Of a DNA stretch of 64,000 bases, positions 51,397-61,625 are shown piece after piece. Numbering within the stretch: position 1 is the first letter of the stretch; each line of letters opens with the position of its first letter. This DNA is from Rhodovulum sulfidophilum DSM 1374 (GTDB taxonomy: Bacteria; Pseudomonadota; Alphaproteobacteria; Rhodobacterales; Rhodobacteraceae), in contig NZ_CP015418.1 of assembly GCF_001633165.1 (NCBI RefSeq), forward strand, positions 2,914,001 through 2,978,000. Direction: 5' to 3'. The translations under genes and the position numbers were made by a program. Below the pieces are notes generated by a model that was given only the letters and a program-made list of their open reading frames with translations, did no database searches and was not told where the DNA came from.

Positions 51397-52304
51397 CCGA
51401 CATGACCGGACTTCGCGCCTGGCTTCTGACCGACACGCCGCAGTCGCGGATCCAGGCCCGCATGGCCAGCCTCTATCAGGGCTGGCTGGCCTTCCGCCGC
51501 AACCCGATGGCGATGTTCGGGCTCGCGATCCTGATCGCGCTGCTGGCCATCGCCGCGCTGGCACCCTGGATCGCGCCGCATGATCCCTTCCATCAGGACC
51601 TCACCGCCCGGCTGCAGCCGCTGGGCACGCCCGGCCATCTGCTGGGCACCGACTCGCTGGGGCGCGACATCCTCTCGCGGCTGATCTACGGCTCGCGCAT
51701 CACATTATACATCGTGACGCTGGTCGCCCTCATCGCGCCGCTGGCGGGGCTGATCATGGGCACCGTCTCGGGCTATCTCGGCGGCTGGGTCGACATGGTC
51801 CTGATGCGGATCACCGACATCTTCCTGGCCTTCCCGCGGCTGGTGCTGGCGCTGGCCTTCGTGGCAGCGCTCGGGGCGGGCATCGAGAATGCGGTGCTGG
51901 CGATCGCGCTGACCGCCTGGCCGCCCTATGCCCGGATCGCCCGGGCCGAGACGCTGACGCTTCGGAACGCCGATTTCATCAGCGCGGTGCGGTTGCAGGG
52001 CGCGGGGCCGGTCCGGATCATCACGCGCCATATCTGGCCGCTCTGCATCTCGTCGCTGATCGTGCGGGTGACGCTCGACATGGCGGGGATCATCCTCGCT
52101 GCGGCGGGTCTTGGCTTTCTCGGCCTCGGCGCGCAGCCGCCCAGCCCCGAATGGGGTGCGATGATTTCCGAGGGCCGCCGCTTCATCCTCGATCACTGGT
52201 GGGTCGCCACCATGCCGGGGCTTGCCATCTTCACCGTGTCGCTGGCCTTCAACCTGCTGGGCGACGGGCTGCGCGACGTGCTGGACCCGAAGGGGGAAAA
52301 ATGA
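51393..52304 (+). CDS. dppC: Dipeptide ABC transporter permease (DppC type)
   Basis: A 303-residue permease of the DppC/OppC type. The N-terminal cytosolic segment and first span (MFGLAILIALLAIAALAPWI) are followed by LLGTDSLGRDILSRLIYGSR, the standard DppC signature, and the EAA loop LRNADFISAVRLQGAGPVRI. ATGA overlaps couple it to dppB (51393-51396) and to the following ATPase gene (52301-52304). Confidence 0.94.
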   Translation: MTDMTGLRAWLLTDTPQSRIQARMASLYQGWLAFRRNPMAMFGLAILIALLAIAALAPWIAPHDPFHQDLTARLQPLGTPGHLLGTDSLGRDILSRLIYGSRITLYIVTLVALIAPLAGLIMGTVSGYLGGWVDMVLMRITDIFLAFPRLVLALAFVAALGAGIENAVLAIALTAWPPYARIARAETLTLRNADFISAVRLQGAGPVRIITRHIWPLCISSLIVRVTLDMAGIILAAAGLGFLGLGAQPPSPEWGAMISEGRRFILDHWWVATMPGLAIFTVSLAFNLLGDGLRDVLDPKGEK

Positions 52305-53151
52305 CCGATCTTCTGGATGTCGAGGACCTTCGGGTCCGTTTTCCCACCCGCACCGGCATGTTCGAGGCGGTGCGCGGCGTGTCCTTCAAGCTCGGCCGGG
52401 AACGGCTTGGTATCGTTGGAGAAAGCGGCTCCGGCAAGTCGATGACCGGGCGTTCCATCCTCAGGCTGATCCGGCCGCCCGGGCAGGTCACGGCCAGGCA
52501 TATCAAGCTCGATGGCGAGGATCTGATGCAGAAATCCGAGGCCCGGATGCGCAAGGTGCGCGGCGAGCGGATCTCGATGGTGATGCAGGACCCGAAATTC
52601 TCGCTGAACCCGGTGATGAGCGTCGGCGAACAGCTGATCGAGGCCTGGCGCGTGCACAAGAAGGGCAGCCGGGCCGAGGCCCGGCGCCGCGCGCTGGACA
52701 TGCTGGAAGCGGTCTCGATCCGCGACCCCGAACGGGTGATGCGCGCCCATCCGCATGAGCTTTCGGGCGGCATGGGCCAGCGGATCATGATCGCGATGAT
52801 GCTGATCCCCGATCCCGAGCTGCTGATCGCGGACGAGCCGACCTCGGCGCTCGACGTCTCGGTGCAGGCGCAGGTGCTGCAGATCATGGACAAGCTGGTA
52901 CAGGAGCGCGGAATGGGCCTGATCTTCATCAGCCACGACCTCAACCTCGTGGCCGATTTCTGCGACCGGGTGCTGATCATGTATGCCGGGCGCGTGGTCG
53001 AGACCTGCGATGCCGACAAGCTGCATGAGGCGCGCCACCCCTATACGCGGGGCCTGTTGAACTCGCTGCCGCGGCTTGACGCGCCGCAGAAACGGCTGGA
53101 GGTCCTGCGCCGCGATCCGGCCTGGGCCGAGGCCCCTTCGGTGAGGCCGGC

Positions 53152-53155
<4 letters not shown>
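52301..53155 (+). CDS. dppD: Dipeptide ABC transporter ATP-binding protein (DppD type)
   Basis: A 284-residue ABC ATPase: Walker A GESGSGKS, signature LSGGMGQRIMIAMML, Walker [15 protein letters not shown] and H-loop FISHDL. The C-terminal HPYTRGLLNSLPRLD is characteristic of peptide/nickel-type DppD ATPases. It energises uptake together with the second ATPase encoded next. GGGGGAAAA precedes the ATG at 52301. Confidence 0.94.
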
Positions 53156-53913
<758 letters not shown>

Positions 53914-54043
53914 CCCGGAAGCCTCCCCTTCCGCGGTCCCGCCCGGCATATGTCTGAAGGTCGCTCGAAGTTTAGAGGAAATGACAGCGACCTTCAGGGG
54001 GCATGATCACCTGATCTTAACGCAGGCAAAGCTATGGCTTCGG

Positions 54044-54059
54044 ACCGGACCCGTCCGGT
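54044..54059. promoter_or_regulatory. Inverted repeat in front of the orphan binding-protein gene
   Basis: ACCGGAC-CC-GTCCGGT is a perfect 7-bp inverted repeat with a 2-bp centre, 13 bp upstream of the ATG at 54073 and just before its GGAG. It may be an operator or, as RNA, a 6-bp hairpin next to the ribosome binding site. GC-rich sequence makes chance occurrence possible. Confidence 0.3.
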
Positions 54060-54072
54060 ACCGGAGCCTCAC

Positions 54073-55260
54073 ATGCGCCTTGCCCTTGCCATCGCACCTG
54101 CCCTTGCCATCGCCCTTGCCGCGGGCCTTCTCGGCCCGCCAAGCACCGCCTTCGCCGCCTCCGGGACCGACCGGCCGCCTTTCCGCTTTGCCCAGGTCGC
54201 GGCCCTGGAAGGCCCGGCCGCGGCCCTGGGCCGGGGCATGCGTCTCGGCCTGCTCGCGGCCTTCGAAGAGGCCAACCGCGCCGGTGGCGTGCATGGCCGC
54301 AAGGTCATGCTCGACAGCGTCGATGACGGTTACGAACCCGCCCGCTCGGCCGCGGCCGTCGAGCGGATCGTCTCCGAGGATCGTCATCTCGCGCTGATCG
54401 GCCAGGTCGGAACCCCCACCGCCAAGGCGACCCAGCCGCTGTCGGCCAGCGCGGGCATGCCGGTGATCGGCCCGCTGACCGGGGCAGATTTCCTGCGCAC
54501 GCCCTGGATCGACAACGTGACCAATATCCGCGCCAGTTACGATGCCGAAACCGAAGCCTGGATCGCCTATCTGGTCGACAGGCTCGGCATGGACCGGATC
54601 GCGATCCTCTATCAGGATGACGGTTTCGGTCAGGCCGGGCTTGAAGGGGTGCGGCGCGCGATGCAGAAACGCGGCCTCACCCTGGTGGCCGAGGGCAATT
54701 ACACGCGCAACACGCTGGCGGTAAAGGTTGCCCTTCTGAACATCAGAGAGGCGCATCCCGACGCGGTGGTGATGGTCGCGGCCTACAAGCCGGTTGCCGA
54801 ATTCGTCCGCGTCGGCCGCAGGCTCGATTTCACGCCGACCGTGGTGAATATCTCCTTTGTCGGGTCGCGGGCGCTCAGCGAGGAACTCGGCGCCGATGGC
54901 GCGGGCATCATCGTCAGCCAGGTCGTGCCGTTTCCCGGCGATACCGCATTGCCGGTCGTGACCGAATATCAGGCCGCCCTGAAAGAGGTCGATGCCGAGG
55001 CCCGACCGGATTTCGTCTCGCTCGAAGGCTATCTGGCGGGGCGCGTCGCCCTGCGCGCGCTGCAGAAGGCCGGCCCCTTCGCCACTCGAAGCCGGATGCT
55101 CGAGGCGCTGGACCAGCTCGGCACATTCGACCTCGGCGGGCTGAATTTCTCTTTCGGCCCCGGCGACAATCAGGGCCTCGACGAGGTCTTTCTCACCAGG
55201 ATCGGCGCCGACGGTGCCTTCGAGCCGCTGCCCCCGGCCGCTGTCGATCCGAAACTCTGA
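54073..55260 (+). CDS. Periplasmic ligand-binding protein (Peripla_BP_6 / LivJ type) without transporter
   Basis: A 395-residue exported binding protein with a signal peptide (ALAIAPALAIALAAGLL, cleaved near TAFA). The mature fold matches branched-chain amino acid/amide binding proteins: FRFAQVAALEGPAAALGRGM, GVHGRKVMLDSVDDGYEPAR, LALIGQVGTPTAKAT and IAILYQDDGFGQAGLEGVRR. Start choice: the ATG at 54073 has GGAG 6 nt upstream; the ATG at 54034 would extend the signal peptide with charged residues. No permease or ATPase genes adjoin it. Instead a chemoreceptor follows after 54 bp, so it may deliver a signal to that receptor. Confidence 0.88.
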   Translation: MRLALAIAPALAIALAAGLLGPPSTAFAASGTDRPPFRFAQVAALEGPAAALGRGMRLGLLAAFEEANRAGGVHGRKVMLDSVDDGYEPARSAAAVERIVSEDRHLALIGQVGTPTAKATQPLSASAGMPVIGPLTGADFLRTPWIDNVTNIRASYDAETEAWIAYLVDRLGMDRIAILYQDDGFGQAGLEGVRRAMQKRGLTLVAEGNYTRNTLAVKVALLNIREAHPDAVVMVAAYKPVAEFVRVGRRLDFTPTVVNISFVGSRALSEELGADGAGIIVSQVVPFPGDTALPVVTEYQAALKEVDAEARPDFVSLEGYLAGRVALRALQKAGPFATRSRMLEALDQLGTFDLGGLNFSFGPGDNQGLDEVFLTRIGADGAFEPLPPAAVDPKL

Positions 55261-55314
55261 CCAGGGCGGGCCCTGGCGGCCCGAGGCCTCAGAACCACCT
55301 CCCGGAGGGCTGCC

Positions 55315-58014
55315 ATGCTCAAGTTCCTTTCGACGGTCTTCGGCAGTATCGCGCTGAAATTCTCGTCCATCCTTGTGCTCATGGGGGCGATGACGGCGGC
55401 GGCGATCCTCATCGCCACGATGGTGTTCAACACGCTCTCGGCATCGCTCACCGGGCTCATGACCGACGCATTGCCGGGCATAAGCACCAGCGTCACCGTG
55501 ATCGAGAATACCGGGGAAATCCGCGACTCCCTGTCGGAGATGCTGATGGCGCGCGATATTCAGGAGGTGGATGAGGGCTACGGGGATTTCATCTCCAAAA
55601 GCAAGGACATCGTCGCGGCGGTGAACCGGTTGCCCGGCCCGGAGAAAGCCACCTTCCTGCCGATGCTGACGGCGCTCTCGGATGAGGTCGGCCAGATGCG
55701 TGCGGCCCTCGACCGGCGCTTTGCACGTCAGAACCGGATGCAGGAACAGCTGACCGACTTCAGCGCAACGGTGGAAGAGATCCGCGAGGCCCTCGCCGGA
55801 ATGACCGAGGACGCCGTACGCGACATGAACACCGCCGGCGAACGGACCATAGAAAGCGTCTCGGACACGCTCGAAACACTGGTCCATACCGATTTCGACT
55901 CGACCGCGCTGATCCTGCAGGCGCGGGCCGAGATCAATCTGCTTTCCGGCGTCGCGCTGGCCATCGCCGGGCAGAAGGACCCGGCCATGATCGCGATCCT
56001 GCGCGACCTTGCCGCTGCCAGCCTGCGCAAGCTCGACACCGTGCTCGCCGAACTCGACGCGGCCGGAACGATCCCACGATATCTGCCGATCCTGACCGAT
56101 ACCAGGGCCGCCTTCGCCAATGTGGCCAATACCGGGTTTCGCGCCCGCGCCGGCTATATCGAAGACGTCATGAAGCTGCGCGACGACAGCAACATCGCGC
56201 TCAGCTCGGCGACGGATGACCTGACCTTCAAGCTGATGATCGGCGCCGAGGAGACCGCCGCCTTCAACCGTGACACCATCCACAGACTGCTCGGCAACGA
56301 GGTGCAGCAGATCCGCGACACCGCCGATATCGACCTCGCGGTCAAGACGCTCGTCGCCACCTCCTATCTCGGCGCCACGGCCAGGGATGTCGCCGATGCC
56401 GATGCCGCCCAGACCCAGATCGTCGACGCCCGCGACAGGCTGACCGAGCTGACCGGCCATGTCTACCTGACCGACACCCTGCGCGGCATGATCGACCGGC
56501 TCGCCGCCTATGCCGACCCGAATACCGGAATCGTGGCCACGCGCCGCGCCGCGATCCTGGCGCGGGACGAGGCCGAGGCCGGATCGCGTTCGGCCTATGA
56601 ACGGCTGCGCGAAATCGCCGGGGCGGCCAGCGCGCAGGACAATGCGGCGATGGCGGATGCGAACGCCGCCGGCGCCGCGCTTCTTGCCGATGCCGATGCC
56701 GCCCGGAATCGTCTGCATCTGGTCACCCTGGGCAGCGGCGCCATCTTCATCCTCGCCCCGGTTCTGACCTGGATTCTGATCATCTGGCCGATGGGCCGTC
56801 TCGCCCGCGTCACCGGGCGCCTGGCCCAGGGCGAACTGACCGAGGTCAGGAGCTTCGGCATCTTCGGGGGCGAGATCGCCCGCATGGGCAAGGCACTTGT
56901 CGTGTTCCGCGACAGGCTCGTCGAACGCGACCGCATGCAACGCCTGGAACACGAGGCAGAACAGGACCGGCAGGCCCGCGCAGCCCAGCAGAACGCGGTC
57001 GTGAGCGAACTCGCCGCAGCGCTGCAATCGCTGTCGGCAGGCGACCTGACCGCCCGGCTCGAAAACCGTTTCCCCGAAGATTACGAACGCTTGCGGACCG
57101 ATTTCAACGCCACGATCGACACGCTGAACGAGCTGATCGGCTCTGTCGTCGAGAACGCGACCGAAATCAATTCCCGTGCCGAGGAAATCGCCGGCGCTGC
57201 CGGCGATCTGTCGCACCGCACCGAGAACCAGGCCGCGACGCTGGAACAGACCGCGGCAGCCCTCGACGAGATGACGTCCAGTGTGCGCTCGGCCGCCGAG
57301 GGTGCTGCCAAGGTGGAGGATGTCGTGCGCGAGGCGCGCGGCAATGCCGAACAATCCGGCCTGGTGGTGAAGGATGCCATCGGGGCGATGGCCGAGATCA
57401 AGAAATCCTCGGACGGGATCAACCAGATCATCGGCGTGATCGACGACATTGCCTTCCAGACCAACCTGCTGGCGCTGAATGCGGGCGTCGAGGCGGCGCG
57501 GGCCGGCGAGGCCGGCCGCGGCTTTGCGGTCGTGGCCTCCGAGGTGCGGGCGCTGGCCCAGCGCTCCTCCGAAGCCGCCAAGGAGATCAAGACCCTGATC
57601 TCGGCCAGTTCCGACCATGTGGCTTCGGGCGTCTCCCAGGTCAACCGCGGGGCGGCGGCGCTGAGCGACATCGTCGAGCGGGTCAGCCATATCGCCGAAC
57701 TGATCGGCGGCATCGCGACCGGCGCCAAGGAACAGTCCGTTGGCCTCGGCGAGATCAATGTCGGCGTCTCCGAGCTCGACAAGGCGACCCAGCAGAACGC
57801 GGCCATGGTCGAGGAGACGACCGCAGCCAGCACAACGCTGAAGCAGGAAGCGTCGAGCCTGCAGCGACTGGTGTCTCGGTTCCGTCTGCGGGGCGTGCCT
57901 GGCGCTGCCCGCGCGGCCCGGCGCACGGAGCCCGCCCCCTCACCCGACGACACCCGAATGCCAAAAGAACCGCGCAAACCCGCGGTCAACGATGGCGGCT
58001 GGCAGGATTTCTGA
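55315..58014 (+). CDS. Methyl-accepting chemotaxis protein with large periplasmic domain
   Basis: An 899-residue chemoreceptor. A first membrane span (about residues 15-42), a periplasmic sensor of roughly 420 residues rich in helices (no recognised ligand domain), a second span near 468-492 (HLVTLGSGAIFILAPVLTWI region) and a HAMP domain precede the signalling helices. The hairpin tip is DDIAFQTNLLALNAGVEAAR, then RGFAVVASEVRALAQRSSEA. The last five residues, GWQDF, fit the xWxxF CheR-tethering pentapeptide. The binding protein encoded just upstream may be its ligand carrier. CCCGGAGGGC precedes the ATG. No che genes are in the window. Confidence 0.94.
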   Translation: MLKFLSTVFGSIALKFSSILVLMGAMTAAAILIATMVFNTLSASLTGLMTDALPGISTSVTVIENTGEIRDSLSEMLMARDIQEVDEGYGDFISKSKDIVAAVNRLPGPEKATFLPMLTALSDEVGQMRAALDRRFARQNRMQEQLTDFSATVEEIREALAGMTEDAVRDMNTAGERTIESVSDTLETLVHTDFDSTALILQARAEINLLSGVALAIAGQKDPAMIAILRDLAAASLRKLDTVLAELDAAGTIPRYLPILTDTRAAFANVANTGFRARAGYIEDVMKLRDDSNIALSSATDDLTFKLMIGAEETAAFNRDTIHRLLGNEVQQIRDTADIDLAVKTLVATSYLGATARDVADADAAQTQIVDARDRLTELTGHVYLTDTLRGMIDRLAAYADPNTGIVATRRAAILARDEAEAGSRSAYERLREIAGAASAQDNAAMADANAAGAALLADADAARNRLHLVTLGSGAIFILAPVLTWILIIWPMGRLARVTGRLAQGELTEVRSFGIFGGEIARMGKALVVFRDRLVERDRMQRLEHEAEQDRQARAAQQNAVVSELAAALQSLSAGDLTARLENRFPEDYERLRTDFNATIDTLNELIGSVVENATEINSRAEEIAGAAGDLSHRTENQAATLEQTAAALDEMTSSVRSAAEGAAKVEDVVREARGNAEQSGLVVKDAIGAMAEIKKSSDGINQIIGVIDDIAFQTNLLALNAGVEAARAGEAGRGFAVVASEVRALAQRSSEAAKEIKTLISASSDHVASGVSQVNRGAAALSDIVERVSHIAELIGGIATGAKEQSVGLGEINVGVSELDKATQQNAAMVEETTAASTTLKQEASSLQRLVSRFRLRGVPGAARAARRTEPAPSPDDTRMPKEPRKPAVNDGGWQDF

Positions 58015-58598
58015 GCCCCGCCGGACGGCGCAGCGATGCCAGGGGCCCGGACCAAGGCGAAAAAGCCCACTGCCGGTCCGACGCGCCGGTTGGCTGGTGT
58101 AAGCGCGCGCCGGCGCCGATGCCCGGGCAAGGGACGATACAAGGGCAAAACGCCTGGGGAACAGGAGGATGCCGACAGATGGCCGCAGCACAGAGAGAAC
58201 GGCTGCGGAGCGAGCGCCATCGCGAAACACCTGTGCCAGAGGCGATGCTCACGGCCGACGATTTCTGAAGACCGGGCCGGTCAGCAGGGGCGGCGGATGG
58301 AGACGACGGCAGACCCTGCCCCGCCTGCGCCAATCATCCGCGGATGACCGGAAAGTCCCGCCCGGGATTCGTGCCACCGATCTCCGCAAGCCGGCACAAG
58401 CCGCGACAAGGCCCCCGGCGAAGACCGTCGACAGGAAAGGCAGCGTTACCCGGGATCCCCCCCGAATCCGAATTTCTTCGAAATCGATACCTGCTTGTAC
58501 TTGATTGAAATAAAGTCACTTTTGGCAGAAGATTCCAGAAGAGCTTTTCGCTATAATCAAGATCAACCGATTTTGAATGCCGATTACGGGGGAATGGG
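58015..58598 (+). other. 584-bp gap with promoter-like region before the 58599 gene
   Basis: The first ~400 bp are GC-rich with no credible gene. From about 58460 the sequence turns AT-rich and contains a perfect TATAAT (58552-58557) 41 nt before the next start codon. No terminator with a T-run was found after the chemoreceptor gene. Confidence 0.45.
58552..58557 (+). promoter_or_regulatory. TATAAT -10 element of the 58599 gene
   Basis: A perfect TATAAT in a locally AT-rich stretch, with the start codon 41 nt downstream. The expected -35 position (58529-58534, AAGATT) does not match TTGACA, so an activator or another sigma preference may be involved. Confidence 0.4.
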
Positions 58599-60008
58599 AT
58601 GCCTGTCAGGACAATCGTATTGACGACAGCGATTTCGGGCCTTGCGCTGACACTGCCGGCAGAGCGCCTGCGCGCGGACGACCTCGGCAAGGTGATCGTC
58701 GGCGGCGCCATTCTCTGCGCCGTGACCGGCTGTCTCAAGGGGCGCAGCCAGGGCGGCAACCAACACAGAACGACGCGCCGGGCGGGCGACCCCACCGTTC
58801 GCGCCGACCAGCAGGCACTTAACTATTTCGGCTATGACGCGGGCGGCGCCGATGGCGTGACGGGCAAGCGGACCCGCGCGGCGATTTCGCGATATCAGGG
58901 CTATATGGGCTATCCGGTGACCGGTCAACTCGACACCTATCAGCGCCAGACCTTGGTCGGCGCCTATAACTGGGCACAGTCCGGCGGCAACGCGACCTAT
59001 CCCGGCATTCAGGGCCAGGAATTGCTACGCGCCTATGCCAGCCATTCCCGCGGCGGCAATTACTGTCAGGAGACCGGCCGCTGCATGGGCGGCGGCTATC
59101 CGGCCCAGAACAATTATGGCGGGGCGCCGGGCTATCCGGGGGGCAACGGCCTCCCGCCCCAGACGGGCTATGGCGCGAACGGCACGATGCCGAATGCCGC
59201 GCCCGCCTATCCGCAACCGGTGGCCCCGCAAGGCGCCGCCCAGCTGCCGACTCAGGTGATGACCACCGGCGGCGCGCTTGCGGGGTTCGAATTGCCTGAC
59301 AGCAGCGGCAACCGCTCGATTGCCGATCACTGCCAGACGGTGAAGATGGTCTCTTCGGCCAATGGCGGGGCGGTGCGCAGCCCGGCAGCCATCGTCAACC
59401 CGACCCAGGCGCTCGACGAGCAGTTCTGCAGCGCCAGCACCTATGCCGTCAGTTCCACCGAAAGCATGCTGAGCGGCGCCCAGGTGACCGATGACCAGCT
59501 GACCCAGAACTGCGGCAAGGTGGTCGACTTCATGTCCGCCGAAACCGATGCGCTGGGCACCCGCCCGGCCGCCGACCTGACCGCCGCAGCGCAGCAGAAG
59601 ATCCGGCAGGCATCGCCGGACGGCAATACGCAAGGTCTCGTGCAGACCGGCGAGGTCTGCCTCGGCTATGGCTACCGGACCGACGATTCCGAGGTGGTTC
59701 TGGCTGCCTCGATGCTGCTGGTCGGCGCCGGTGCCAGGCCCTATGCGGAGCTTCTGGGCCACCATCTGCGCGACGGGCTCGGCGTGCAGGCTGATGCCGA
59801 CCGGGCACGCGGCTGGTACGATACCGCCTTCTCGGCGCTCGATGACGGCGCCACGCCGGTCTTCCTGCCAAGCCAGAGCGCCCAGCGCGTCGCGATCATG
59901 CGCGCTGCCCTGACAGGCGGCGCGCCCGCCCCGGAGCTGACGGGCGCCTCGACCGCCGGCGCCGCATCGGCCCCGGCCGCGCTGCCGAGCTTCAATATCG
60001 GCAACTGA
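58599..60008 (+). CDS. Secreted peptidoglycan-binding-domain protein with Sel1-like C-terminus (paralogue 1)
   Basis: A 469-residue exported protein with a short signal peptide (TTAISGLALTLPAERLRAD). A PG_binding_1-type domain spans about residues 66-125 (VRADQQALNYFGYDAGGADG, TRAAISRYQGYMGYPVTGQL). A YPGIQGQELLRAYAS / RGGNYCQETGRC block and a Gly/Pro/Tyr/Asn-rich linker (about 165-225) follow. The C-terminal domain has four cysteines and a degenerate Sel1-like repeat (GHHLRDGLGVQADADRARGW). GGGGGA precedes the ATG. A paralogue of the same layout lies 204 bp downstream. The domains suggest an envelope-associated protein; its exact role is unknown. Confidence 0.82.
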   Translation: MPVRTIVLTTAISGLALTLPAERLRADDLGKVIVGGAILCAVTGCLKGRSQGGNQHRTTRRAGDPTVRADQQALNYFGYDAGGADGVTGKRTRAAISRYQGYMGYPVTGQLDTYQRQTLVGAYNWAQSGGNATYPGIQGQELLRAYASHSRGGNYCQETGRCMGGGYPAQNNYGGAPGYPGGNGLPPQTGYGANGTMPNAAPAYPQPVAPQGAAQLPTQVMTTGGALAGFELPDSSGNRSIADHCQTVKMVSSANGGAVRSPAAIVNPTQALDEQFCSASTYAVSSTESMLSGAQVTDDQLTQNCGKVVDFMSAETDALGTRPAADLTAAAQQKIRQASPDGNTQGLVQTGEVCLGYGYRTDDSEVVLAASMLLVGAGARPYAELLGHHLRDGLGVQADADRARGWYDTAFSALDDGATPVFLPSQSAQRVAIMRAALTGGAPAPELTGASTAGAASAPAALPSFNIGN

Positions 60009-60212
60009 GCCGCCGCGGGTCGGAGCGCCCTCCGGAGCCCCGACCGCCCTGATCTTCCACGGCTCCGGACCGGAGCAATGGGCAGTCATCGGCCGACGAC
60101 AGGTCCTGTCGCAGCCTCCGGCGCAGTTCGGCGGTAGCCCCTCGCCGCCGATACGCTACTATATTCGGCATGAGAACGTTCGGCAGCCGAATGCCAGTTG
60201 GAGGACATCTTT

Positions 60213-61472
60213 ATGAAAGCCAGGGGTTTCCTGATCGCCGCCACCGCCGTGGCCCTGACAATGCCGGGGCCGGTGCGCGCGGATACCGGCGATGTGGTCA
60301 AGCTTGGTATCGCGGCCGGGGCCTTCTTCTGCATGGCCAATCCCGGCCGCTGCGGGCTTGGCGGCAACCGCAATGCCCAACCGAGCGCCGCACCTCAGCG
60401 CACCGCCTCTCCGCCGCCCCGGCAGCAGCCGCGCGCGGCCGACCCGGCGATCCGCACCGATCAGCAGGCGCTGAACTATTTCGGCTACGAGGCGGGCAGC
60501 GCCGATGGCATAATGGGCCGCCGCACCCGCGATGCGATCTCGCGCTATCAGGGCTATATGGGCTATCCCTCGACCGGCCGGCTTGACGCCTATCAGCGCC
60601 AGACCCTGGTCGGGGCCTATAACTGGGCGCAGGCCGGCGGCGGTTCGGCCTATCCGGGGATCTATGGCGAAGAACTGCTCAGGGCCTATGCCAGCCAGAT
60701 GCGCGGCGGCAATTACTGCCAGGAAACCGGCCGCTGCCCGGTGCGGAACAGCGATACCGGCCAGACCCCGATCCCCGACCTGCCCCAGGCCAATGCCTCG
60801 ATGGCCAATGCCTGCACCAGCAGCCAGATGGTCACCAATGCCAATGGCCCGGTGCTGAGCCCGGCCGACATCACCGATCCCGACCGCGCCCGCCAGGCCC
60901 TGAACGAGCAGTTCTGCAGCGCCAGCAGCTATGCCTCGAGCCGGTCCGAAAACCTGCTGGCCGGCAGCGGCACCACCGATGCGACGCTGGCCCGGAATTG
61001 CCGCTGGGTGGTCGAGCGGATGGAGGACCAGATCGTCCGGCTCGACAGCCAGTCCGCGGTCGAGGTCGCGGCCGCAGCCGACCGGCGGGTGCGCGAGATC
61101 GGTGGCGATCCGCGTCAGATCTCGGACGCGGCGACCATCTGCCTGGGCTATGGCTACCGCACCGACGACCCGCAAATGGCGCTGGCCTCGGCGCTGATGC
61201 TGGTGGGCAGCGGCGCCCGGCCCTATGCCGAACTGATCGGCCATCATCTGCGCAGCGGCTTCGGCACCCAGCGCGACCCGGCCCGGGCCCAGGGCTGGTA
61301 CGACATCGCCTTCGACGCGCTCGACCGCGGCTCCGAGCCGGCCGTGCGCCCCAGCCAGAGCGGCGAGCGCGTGGCGATCATGCGCACGGCGCTGGGTGGC
61401 CAGGGGCCTGCCGGCTCGGGCCCCGAAACCTCGTCCTCGGGATCCGGCGTGCCAAGCTTCAATCTGCAGTGA
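60213..61472 (+). CDS. Secreted peptidoglycan-binding-domain protein with Sel1-like C-terminus (paralogue 2)
   Basis: A 419-residue paralogue of the preceding gene product. It has a signal peptide (FLIAATAVALTMPGPVRAD), a Pro/Gln-rich spacer, the same PG-binding-like domain (IRTDQQALNYFGYEAGSADG, TRDAISRYQGYMGYPSTGRL), the RGGNYCQETGRC block and the same C-terminal domain (CLGYGYRTDD, GHHLRSGFGTQRDPARAQGW). It lacks the long Gly/Tyr-rich linker of paralogue 1. GGAGGA lies upstream of the ATG at 60213. The pair arose by tandem duplication. Both end in a similar short motif (PSFNIGN / PSFNLQ), which may be functional. Confidence 0.82.
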   Translation: MKARGFLIAATAVALTMPGPVRADTGDVVKLGIAAGAFFCMANPGRCGLGGNRNAQPSAAPQRTASPPPRQQPRAADPAIRTDQQALNYFGYEAGSADGIMGRRTRDAISRYQGYMGYPSTGRLDAYQRQTLVGAYNWAQAGGGSAYPGIYGEELLRAYASQMRGGNYCQETGRCPVRNSDTGQTPIPDLPQANASMANACTSSQMVTNANGPVLSPADITDPDRARQALNEQFCSASSYASSRSENLLAGSGTTDATLARNCRWVVERMEDQIVRLDSQSAVEVAAAADRRVREIGGDPRQISDAATICLGYGYRTDDPQMALASALMLVGSGARPYAELIGHHLRSGFGTQRDPARAQGWYDIAFDALDRGSEPAVRPSQSGERVAIMRTALGGQGPAGSGPETSSSGSGVPSFNLQ

Positions 61473-61625
61473 TCCCCGGCACGAGACGACATCCGCCCCC
61501 TGCCCGACCCGGCGGGGGGCGGCATGCCGGCCAGGCGGTGGGCGGCAGTTGACCCCGGGCCGCAAATGCAATTAACTCAAGGCATAATTTCGCATTGACA
61601 CTGCGTTTGATGACGGCGGATTGAA

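Noticed and set aside
54007-57690. 1227-codon open frame on the minus strand
   Set aside because: It is antisense to the binding-protein and chemoreceptor genes, which have full motifs. The antisense product is His/Gly/Asp/Arg-rich with no domain; long antisense frames are expected at this GC content.
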